56,419 bases of DNA from Mesostigma viride (Eukaryota; Streptophyta; Mesostigmatophyceae; Mesostigmatales; Mesostigmataceae), in contig RPFO01001388.1 of the NCBI GenBank assembly GCA_009746045.1, positions 1-56,419 of the forward strand, in the 5' to 3' direction. Of this stretch, positions 20,685-30,400 are shown in pieces. Below the pieces are notes generated by a model, which had not been told where the DNA came from, did no database searches, and was given only the letters and a program-made list of their open reading frames with translations. The first letter of the stretch is position 1. Each line of letters starts with the position of its first letter. Both the position numbers and the translations under genes were made by a program.

Positions 20685-21301
20685 AGTTGTGAGGGTAAGA
20701 ATGCCACGAATTCCGCCATGGTTCTTGCAGGAAGTTGCCTTTATTAACAATCAGGAAACACAGACGTAAGTCACGTCACTTCCAAGACTGCACGCAGCAC
20801 AGACGACAGGGTCGCAGTGCCAAGAGAACGTGCACGCAAGAACTAGCGTCCCGGTGTGACCAAGTCACTCATATAGCTTACTAGGGACGCGTCCAAGTAT
20901 TCAGCTGCACTGTCACAGCTGAACTGTCAATCAATTGATTACACAGACTCTGGCACGCCTTTGGCGCGCAGATCTATCAATTGTCCATACGGCTAGTCCT
21001 GTGGACCTATCCGTACACTAGTCAGCATCAATTGTCTCATAGGTCCTGGCGCGCTACAGTGCGCCTACCTATCAATTGACCATCAAGTCCTGTACAAGTC
21101 CTGTCAACGTCCTGCGGACTATCAAAGTGACACTTGTACATCCTGTGTCCGTACGCGCCCACAGTGGCGCGCCGGGTACTGTCGGCACAGCCTAGGAAAC
21201 GTCATAACTTTTACGTTCCTTAACCAAATGAGGCGTTCAAGGTGCCGTTGGAAAGAGCGTAACAATCTCTATCCATCTAACGTAAATCCTTTACGTTAAC
21301 T
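20685..21301 (-). repeat. Copia-type 5' LTR
   Basis: 617 bp identical by eye to 13472-14088. Being upstream of the minus-strand ORFs it holds the promoter. The leader between its end and the ORF1 ATG is only 24 nt, and I see no match to a tRNA 3' end there. Confidence 0.92.
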
Positions 21302-21306
21302 ATACC
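21302..21306. repeat. Target site duplication of copia-type element, right
   Basis: ATACC following the right LTR, matching 13467-13471. Confidence 0.92.
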
Positions 21307-22132
21307 TACTACTTTCCCTGTGCCTCCATCATGTGCCACAGCATAGTAAAGTTGCCTAGATACATCACTATCCCAACCCCCAAGTCCATTATTATATCTA
21401 TTATTATTTCTATTATTACTATTAGCCATCCATCACACACGTTGTCTATTGCCAGCAGACAGAGATAGAAAAGAGAAAGGAACCTTTTTACCTCTAGTGT
21501 GTGACCTGTCACAGGGGGGGGATGCCAACTGGCTCTAATCTAATCACTATCACAGAAATCAGGAGCTTCGCGCCCCTAATTCCATACAAGAGGGTAGCCT
21601 CCGTGATAACTGCCCGCCTTTTCGCAAGGACGAAGCCACGGAAACCACCCTACCAGCGCCCACAGCTTTCGCAGCCAGGACGCTAGTCACAATACGTCAC
21701 AGGAAACGACAATTCACAAACAAAACAACAAGGATGGGCGCACATCCTACGCGTGCAGGTAAGAGAGACGGAGCAAGGCGGTTGGCTGCAAGCTACTACC
21801 ACATACTGCATGACAAAACGTACCTTGTCGTTGCGCAGCCGACTTTCCTCCCTGGCTTGTGGCGCCGATTCCTTGTAGTGGTGCAGAGCCGAGCTCCCCG
21901 TCGGTGCCCAGTCGACAGGTGATGCTTCTAAGCCCTACACTATGACCGCCCTTTCAGCTAGACGATGCCGCCTTTCACCACAGCCAGCTGCCCAGGCTGG
22001 CGGGTCGAACTCGGCTTTCTATCTCACTAAATATTGGGCCGGTCCTGCGCAGGCCCTGCGCTATTAAGAATGCACCTTGCGGCTTAAACACAAGGGCTCT
22101 TCGCGAGCGCCTGTGGAAAACCGCTAGAACTA
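21307..22132. other. Chromovirus leader, part next to the 5' LTR
   Basis: Leader between the PBS and the copia-type insertion point. It contains ATTATT repeats near 21390-21425 and a G run near 21514. No gene seen. Confidence 0.55.
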
Positions 22133-22144
22133 CCTCCGATACCA
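22133..22144 (-). other. Chromovirus primer binding site (initiator-Met tRNA)
   Basis: On the minus strand TGGTATCGGAGG begins one base after the 5' LTR. Its start TGGTATC is the usual complement of the initiator-Met tRNA 3' end, differing slightly from the common TGGTATCAGAGC. It shows that the right LTR is the 5' one. Confidence 0.85.
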
Positions 22145-22145
22145 G

Positions 22146-22811
22146 TGTTACGTCCCGAGCCGGACGGTGCGAAAGATCTAATCTAGTATAAGGTGCAGTT
22201 TAATAAGCCGGCATAGCCGCGCATCCGCGTACCGCGATAGCAAGCAAAGATCGCAGCAAATTGACTAACTGAGCCGTGGTTTATCCTCAGCTAGGCCTTA
22301 TAGCATGATTAATTAATCTAGCTATATAACACGGCATGTCATGAGGCAAATGACATCCGGATTAGTGCCCCTTGGTCTGAGAGAGTCGTCAACACTCGTT
22401 TCATTAATCATCAAACCAAAAAGAAAGAGTCCATCGTCCACAGACCAATTTCACCTAGCTGCGCTACCAAGCTGGCAAGTTGGTGTGCAGGCGCGCCGAC
22501 ATGCGCGCCGATCTTCCAGATACTGCCGTCAAGCCCCAATAGGTTCTGTATGACGTCTAGGGCCGGCCCGGCCCCTAGAAGATCTCGTACTTCTGACTAG
22601 GCCCAAAATAACTGGTCCGGAACACACAAGTACCAAATAAACACACAAAGTCCCGAACTTAGGACAAATTCCCAAATAAGTCCCGAATTGAGTCCTATAG
22701 TCCGGCGGACTATGAAAGCGAGCTATCGAAAGTCCCAAACGAATAACAAATGACTTTCGACTTATTTATTGAAGGCATTGTTACGCCCATACAAAGGTCT
22801 GGGCCGTAACA
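22146..22811 (-). repeat. Chromovirus 5' LTR, intact
   Basis: 666 bp, ends TGTTACG and CGTAACA, followed by the TCTGG duplication at 22812-22816. It provides the uninterrupted reference that reveals the two insertions in the left LTR. Confidence 0.93.
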
Positions 22812-22974
22812 TCTGGAGCTTGAACTCCGCAAGTAGTTCGCGAGCTCCGTGCACTGCGCGGTTGCGCAGTTTGTCCCTTTTTAGCAATGTACATATTGTG
22901 CAACTTCTTCTCCAATTGCTTACGTAGACTTCAGGCGTCAAGGCACACCTCATCATACGATTATTCGTGACGTA

Positions 22975-24035
22975 CAGTAATTCCCGCGTTAAGTTGCGAT
23001 CGCCCCCTAAAACTTGGCGCCGCAACTTAACGCGGGAACGCAACTTAACGGTAGAATTAGGCTAGCAGCCCACCACCTCCTCCTCTGACGGACATCTATA
23101 CGGCATTCGACAGCTCTCGTCAAGCCCGATCCAGCTACACCGTCAAAGCCGGCCACCATTTTCCATTTTCCACGCCAGATATTTTGGACAAAGGCGGGCT
23201 GCAACCGCTGAAAACACGCCGTGGGCAGCCACGCACTAGTGCCTGCGTTTTATACCACAAATGCCGGTGTGTTTTAACCCTCTGACTTGGGCTTTCTTTT
23301 TGGCGGGTTACTTAATCGCCAGCCGGCTTCAGTTCACGTTTGAATGTGACAAAACTTGGGAACAGTCGTGAGGGAAGCTTCATTTACTGTCAAACTGCCT
23401 GCATCATGTAAACAATAATAACGCAACCTTGTCTTTGCCCTTCTAGCTGTGGTGCATTCGGCATGATGGTGGTACTGATTTCCATCAAGATGTCTCAATT
23501 ACAGACCCTGCATGATGCCGGTCGTGGCGTTTTGATGAGTAGTGTAGTTAGGCTTTTCTAGACTAGATAGCTTAGATTTAGCTGGTTAGTTCGATTACGC
23601 GGCTTCATCCACTCCACCCACCCATCAATGGAATATGTCGGTGCTACATGATCATCTCCCAACGGAGGCATCATGTTATAAGTTAAGTTAATTTAATTTA
23701 ATGGTCGTGGATTCTTATGTACCGCAGCCCGCAGGCTGCAAAACTGAATTTGTAAGGTTGCATTCGCGCTTTTCACCTAAGCCAGCAGGCAGGGAAATTT
23801 GGGCGCCAGTGGGGCTTGCGTATTTTGCCGCCTAAAATCACATAGCGGGTCCGGACTTGGCAAAAAATGGCCTCCTGCGCGGCCAAAAATGGCCTGACAC
23901 CTACAAATCGAGTCATTACCGCGTTAAGTTGCGATGGCCTCCACGCTTAAGTTGCGGTCGCCCCCCAAACTTCGGCGCCGCAACTTAACGCGGGAACGCA
24001 ACCTTAAGAAACGCAACTTAACGCGGGAATGACTG
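22975..24035. mobile_element. Tc1/mariner-type non-autonomous element
   Basis: The inverted ends begin CAGTAATTCCCGCGTTAAG and, reversed, CAGTCATTCCCGCGTTAAG, matching over 24 bp with one mismatch. TA flanks both sides (22973-22974 and 24036-24037). A CAGT start with a TA target is typical of Tc1/mariner. The module CGCAACTTAACGCGGGAA recurs inside both ends in both orientations (about 22985-23050 and 23930-24030), so each end is itself a small fold-back. No transposase is readable in the roughly 1-kb interior. Confidence 0.75.
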
Positions 24036-24037
24036 TA

Positions 24038-24494
24038 CCGGTTCGAACCTTCATAGGCCTTCTGTTGCATTTCGGATTTTTTTCCTTCACCCTTTTGCCA
24101 AACTCCATGAATCTTGTGGTCGAAACTCTAAAGCTAGTGCGCGCTCCTTGGCGGGACTAGCGCCACTTGGCACTCGATGGAGGTACGTGGTGACTCACAT
24201 GTCCCTAGCCGGGGCTCCCTGGCCGGGGACCGGCCACAAAAAGTACAAGCTCTAATGTCGCGGGCGAAGCCCGCAAAACTTGTTACCAACTGTAATTCAC
24301 GCGGGCAATTTCGGCAGGTCATTCCGCATCCGACACATCGACACTCACGGATTTTTAGCCAAGGACGCAACCCCGGCGGAAACAGTGACAGGGAATTGAG
24401 CCAAAAATAATAATTTACTTTCGCAACCGCTTTTGTGGCGTAAGGACGCGTCTGAGCAGGCTGCTAGCGATTACAGCGCTTATAGTTGTATGCC
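24038..24494. other. Region upstream of erlin, no gene seen
   Basis: About 450 bases between the transposon and the erlin start codon. It should hold the erlin promoter and 5' UTR. I see no clear TATA box and no coding frame with domain evidence. Confidence 0.4.
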
Positions 24495-27400
24495 ATGGAC
24501 GATAGACCGCCCAATGTTCAGAGGCCACCCGTGGCAAGACATCCGGAAGCCGGTCCACCGGGCGATTTTCCGGCCTTCTCTCTTATGGCGCTGGCGATTG
24601 GAGGGTTAGCGGTAACTAGTTGAAATAAAGCACTCGAGGTTGATGCGAAAACATGTATTCAAACGCTTTTGCTGCTTAATTTACTCGAGATGCTTGCGTT
24701 TCGATTACCATTTTTGCCGATATTCTTGCCTGCCTTGTCCGTCTACCATGCAGATCGTGGGGGCAGTGGTTTTTAATTTTGGACTGCACCAGGTTCCGGA
24801 AGTACGTCCCACAAAATTTATTAAGCAGAGAAGGCTTTGCAGTTATCAGTTTGTCATGCACCTCAGGGAACACAAACAGTTGAGTTTGCATTATCTGGGT
24901 TCATGGCTCGGCCATTTTAAGTGGTGTAGCAACCATTTTATGGCGTATGTTACCTAAATTTTAACCGTCAAATGCCTTGCTGTATGGATCCGTCTCCTTG
25001 ACATGCCATGCTTACCAGGGATACGTCGGCATGTACTGGCGGGCAGGGGCGCTTCTTGATACCATCACCGAGCCAGGCAAGTTTGCAGGCAGCTGATGTT
25101 CAAATATCTGCTGATGAGTAGTGCAAGTGGCGCTGATTGCGTGTGTCGGGTACCACGGGTGGACGGGTACTCTGCACATATCCTCCTAAGAGGACAGTCA
25201 GGATAGCAGTCCTGGGGTCAAGCTATAGTGAGGGAGGAAGCCGTAACGACGACCGCAGTCTTAGTAACATGGACGATGCCAGAGCAAGGCCTTGGTCGCT
25301 GGCTAGGGCATGTGTAAGGCTGGTGCAGACAGCGTTTGTGGATGACTGTGCAGGATTACGCTCAAAAGGAAGGAGGTGGCCGCCAGCTCAGTATTTGCCA
25401 CATGCTAAATAAATCACCCTGTGCCAGCAGCTAACAGGACTGCATGGTTCCCACCCCGTCTTGGTTGTCGGTCCTTCCTTGGACCTCTGCGCTTTTCCTG
25501 GGCATGCGCCACGCCTGGGTTGCGTGCATGGGGTCATCAACCGACCCGCCGCCGCCGTACCAACGGGTGTTTGTCAACGGGTGATCAGGCATGCACTTCT
25601 ACTTCCCACTCCTCACCACGTACGAAAACATCCAAGTCACGCTGCAAACCGACAAGGTGGGTGGTAGGACGCACAAGTCACGGAAATTTAAGTCATGCAA
25701 ACCAAGTAAGTAAGCAGCACCACCGTGGGGAACGTCGCCACCTCAGCGTGGTGGCCCCCTCATCCCTGTCCGCACAGGTGCGGCGCTGCTGTCCCACAGA
25801 TGTTAGCACGGCAGGCCGTCCGACGCACGAGTGGGGCAGGACCAGGGGTTGTCGTGCGGCACCATCCGACGCACGAGTGGGGCCGCATGGTGGGTCAAGG
25901 GGGTCGTGACAGCACCCGCTTGTGCCCTTGTTTGTTGGCCCACGTACATTGTGCTGTGGTGGCTGCTCAAGGCAGATGTGGCGTTGATGGCGCATCGATG
26001 GTTGACGCAGGCTGCGGGGCGGCAGGGATGGGATGCCACGGGCACGCCACGCGATGTGATGTATGCGTTCATGTCGTCACGGTAGCCACAAGGCAGATGC
26101 TCTCCTGTTCTCACATGCACCTTTTTTTTTTCCCGCGCGATAGACTGTTTGGCCTGTCTGCCTCGCGTCAGGCTCCCAGCCACTTGAAAGGTGGCGGGGC
26201 AGGAAGGAGATGAGTCGTCTGCGAGGATGTGATGGCCGTTGGCTGCCGTCGTGCCCCTTCCTCCCTTGCCTGCCGTGCCAGTTGGTTGCGCATCATGCAG
26301 GAGTCACTGGTGATGTCATTGTTTGGCGAGCGCTTACCGATCCTGCAGCCCGTCCCTTCATCACTTCCCTCGTCCCTGGATCCAACTTCTCCTGCCCGCC
26401 GGCGTCCGCGCCCATGAGCACTGTGGACCGCCCACTCCCTCCTCGTGCCCGCCCACGCGCCCGGCTGACGCCTGCGTGCCCGTTCCCTGTGCGCCTGCGC
26501 CCCTGTGTGGCCACGTGCGTGTGGCTGCTTGGGTTGCTGTGCCGTGCGCAGGTGACCAACATTCCACGTGCGTGCACGTGCATGCGTGTGCATGTGTGCG
26601 TGCTCATGCATCTTGCGTGCAGGTGACCAATATCCCGTGCGGCACCAAGGGGGGCGTGCTCCTGCACTTTGAGAAGGTGGAGGTGGTCAACCGGCTGGCC
26701 AAGGCAAAGGCCTACGACACCGTCAAGGAGTAGTAGGTTTCTTTTATTTAATTTTCATCACGGTGGCTGTTTCACTACATGGATGGCGTAGGACACAAGA
26801 CATGGTCAAGGAGTAGCTCGTTACTGATAGGTTGTTTGTGTGACTCGCCGGTATTATCTCGCTATAGATGGCACAGGATGCCCTCAAGAGTAGTAGGTTC
26901 CACATAGGTTATTTGCATGCGTCATAGAGATTGTCTAGGGATGGCAGTTGACCCCATGAAGGAGAAGTAGGCTATGCTAGAATGTCTGTCTGCATCATGG
27001 GGATGGTTTGATGATGTGGATGCTGGTATGTAGGCTATGCTAGTATGTTTCTATGCATCATGGCCCATGGGGATGGTTTGATGATGTGGATGCTGGTATG
27101 TAGGCTATGCTAGTATGTTTCTATGCATCATGGTCCATGGGGATGGTTTGATGATGCGGATGCTGGTATGTAGGCTAAGCTAGTATGTTTCTATGCATCA
27201 TGGCCCATGGGGATGGTTTGATGATGCGGATGCTGGTATGTAGGCTAAGCTAGTATGTTTCTATGCATCATGGCCCATGGGGATGGTTTGATGATGCGGA
27301 TGCTGGTATGTAGGCTATGCTAGTATGTTTCTATGCATCATGGCCCATGGGGATGGTTTGATGATGCGGATGCTGGTATGTAGGCTATGCTAGTATGTTT

Positions 27401-30400
27401 CTATGCATCATGGCCCATGGGGATGGTTTGATGATGCGGATGCTGGTATGTAGGCTATGCTAGTATGTTTCTATGCATCATGGCCCATGGGGATGGTTTG
27501 ATGATGCGGATGCTGGTATGTAGGCTATGCTAGTATGTTTCTATGCATCATGGCCCATGGGGATGGTTTGATGATGCGGATGCTGGTATGTAGGCTATGC
27601 TAGTATGTTTCTATGCATCATGGCCCATGGGGATGGTTTGATGATGCGGATGCTGGTATGTAGGCTATGCTAGTATGTTTCTATGCATCATGGCCCATGG
27701 GGATGGTTTGATGATGCGGATGCTGGTATGTAGGCTATGCTAGTATGTTTCTATGCATCATGGCCCATGGGGATGGTTTGATGATGCGGATGCTGGTATG
27801 TAGGCTATGCTAGTATGTTTCTATGCATCATGGCCCATGGGGATGGTTTGATGATGCGGATGCTGGTATGTAGGCTATGCTAGTATGTTTCTATGCATCA
27901 TGGTCCATGGGGATGGTTTGATGATGCGGATGCTGGTATGTAGGCTATGCTAGTATGTTTCTATGCATCATGGCCCATGGGGATGGTTTGATGATGCGGA
28001 TGCTGGTATGTAGGCTATGCTAGTATGTTTCTATGCATCATGGCCCATGGGGATGGTTTGATGATGCGGATGCTGGTATGTAGGCTATGCTAGTATGTTT
28101 CTATGCATCATGGCCCATGGGGATGGTTTGATGATGCGGATGCTGGTATGTAGGCTATGCTAGTATGTTTCTATGCATCATGGTCCATGGGGATGGTTTG
28201 ATGATGCGGATGCTGGTATGTAGGCTATGCTAGTATGTTTCTATGCATCATGGTCCATGGGGATGGTTTGATGATGTGGATGCTGGTATGTAGGCTATGC
28301 TAGTATGTTTCTATGCATCATGGCCCATGGGGATGGTTTGATGATGCGGATGCTGGTATGTAGGCTATGCTAGTATGTTTCTATGCATCATGGTCCATGG
28401 GGATGGTTTGATGATGCGGATGCTGGTATGTAGGCTATGCTAGTATGTTTCTATGCATCATGGCCCATGGGGATGGTTTGATGATGCGGATGCTGGTATG
28501 TAGGCTATGCTAGTATGTTTCTATGCATCATGGCCCATGGGGATGGTTTGATGATGCGGATGCTGGTATGTAGGCTATGCTAGTATGTTTCTATGCATCA
28601 TGGCCCATGGGGATGGTTTGATGACGCAGATGGCGTACAATGTTTCCAATCAGTTTTCTCTGAATTCATTTCAATTAACGCATGCGGGAAAGATAGGGCC
28701 GCTATGCCTTGGCCTGCATGTGGAAGGCTGTCTGCGACATGGGCTGACTAATTCGATCTGTACAATGGTTTTCATGTTCGCCTGAATTTTCCTTGGATGA
28801 CCCGGTTGTTTATAAGGGTCGGTGGCTATTAATGAGTGGTCCGAGAAAATTGATTGTAGGTTTTACGCGACTTGCTTGCAAAGATTCGTATTTGGTTGCA
28901 CCGGCTGAGATGAGCTGGGGACCTGTAGGGTTGGCTGGTTGCTTAACGAATCTTTGACTGATTTGGTTTCTTTAGTGAGTCGTGATTAATTATTGTATAG
29001 TGGATTCGGACCAACCCAAGGGGTCGATGGGCGAGTTTTATGTTTGTCAGTCTTGGGAACCTTGTACAACTACCTGTACGGTTAACGCACTAGCCTGGTG
29101 GTGCGTGGCCACGTTGTTTGTTGTGGCGTTTTCAGCACTGTTCAGGCCGGCGTGTGACGCATGCCGGTTTTACTTAATTTAGGATGATGTTAGCTTGTGT
29201 GTCGGCGGACCATGCCTTAAGCAAGCTAGGCTGGCAATGATCTGCAATTGTTTCTTTCCCCTCCCTCCCACCCTGGAGGCTTCTTGCTTCCGCATGCGCA
29301 TTGAGAAACCTTAAGGCAATTGTTGACTGCTGCATTTGTGGCAGGGCTCCACTTATTGTATATGGTGGCGGCGCATATTGTGAGAGCAGTATGTGGCGGT
29401 GCATGGTACCTACAAGCCACTGGGGGTGTGCAGGGGTGACTTGGACGGCGATGCTGAAGGGCGTGATGGGGATGCGGGACGCCATGCCTCCACCCACGCA
29501 CCCACGCGCGATGCTAGCCTTCGCGACCGATGTGGTCTGGTGAGGTGGCGGTTGGCCTGGTGGGGTTCATGGCCTGTATGCGTCCCCTCTCGGGAGCGGC
29601 GCTAGACACCGTGGGCTACGGGCGGCTGTTTGCGTGAATGCATCTGATGTGGGTAGCATGGCTGGTTCGCCGGATGCACCCCCAGGTGCCATTTTGTTCG
29701 TCGCAGCTGGTAGCATGGACCGCGCATGCGTCAGTCCAACCCCGTTGTTTTCCCCGCGTGCCACTTTGTCGCGTGCTGGGCGCAGCGGCATCCACTACGA
29801 CAAGATCTGGATCTACGACAAGATCCACCACGAGATCAACCAGTTTTGTTCCGTGCACACCCTGCAGGTGGGCGCGCACACAGTCTACCCCTCGGTGGCA
29901 GGCTGATCACCTCCCCTAGCCTTGTGTAGTGAACACGCCTAGGCTAGCCGCCCCTGGCCGACCCACCCCTATGGCTAGCCTACCCATCGTTTCGCGGACT
30001 GTCTGGGGCAGGGTTCCTATATGCTCCCTGGGATGCTCGCCCTACTCCTTGGGGACAGGAGTGTTCTTGGCGAACCGGTTGTTTGTTGCTGGATCGCGGT
30101 TGGTGGCTGTTTGCAATGTGCAGTCGTCTGTGGGGCGGTTGTTCGCATTAGATTATTTTCTGATTGTTGCTGCCGCGCCACCCATGGATGCCCAAGCATC
30201 ACATCAGGTGTGCTGGACTGGCATGCGCACAGAGAGACTTGTCCATTTGTGCGTGCTCCCACCCTCTTGCCCAAGCGCGTGCCGGCGTCACCACACACCG
30301 TTGCACGTCTGGTCTGCACACGAGGGACCTTGTCTCACCCTGTTGTTTGTGCTGCGTGTTGGGTGCCCACCCGGTGCATCGTCTGCGCGGGCAGGAGGTC

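Larger units (their letters stand above)
13472..21301 (-). mobile_element. Ty1/copia-type LTR retrotransposon with unusual architecture
   Basis: A 7830-bp element inserted in the chromovirus leader, bounded by 617-bp LTRs that I read as identical and by ATACC duplications. Minus-strand order is 5' LTR, ORF1 (20660-19950), gag (19779-18665), an in-frame TGA, pol (18664-15038), about 950 bp of 3' untranslated sequence, purine tract, 3' LTR. Pol reads integrase, protease-like domain, RT, RNase H, whereas canonical copia reads protease, integrase, RT, RNase H. LTR ends are AG...CT rather than TG...CA. Identical LTRs indicate a very recent insertion; gag needs one frame change to be complete. Confidence 0.93.
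1673..22811 (-). mobile_element. Ty3/gypsy chromovirus, non-autonomous, carrying nested insertions
   Basis: A minus-strand LTR retrotransposon bounded by 666-bp LTRs with ends TGTTACG and CGTAACA, and by 5-bp duplications TCTGG. The PBS (22133-22144) and PPT (5659-5672) fix the orientation. After removing the nested copia-type, hAT, piggyBac-like and LINE insertions, the element is about 9.8 kb. It encodes gag with a CCHC knuckle, an aspartic protease, an HHCC/DDE integrase and a C-terminal chromodomain. No reverse transcriptase or RNase H is found between protease and integrase. Several frameshifts and one stop interrupt the coding region, yet the LTRs differ at only three positions by my reading. 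It was therefore probably mobilised in trans, or the frameshifts are sequence errors. Confidence 0.93.

Noticed and set aside
25421-26733. Several overlapping frames of 120-160 codons on both strands
   Set aside because: They cover erlin introns and short exons in wrong phases; only the two erlin exons here have homology evidence.
26968-28632. Regular repeats considered as a CRISPR array
   Set aside because: The 70-bp units are contiguous without unique spacers, and the context is a eukaryotic intron.
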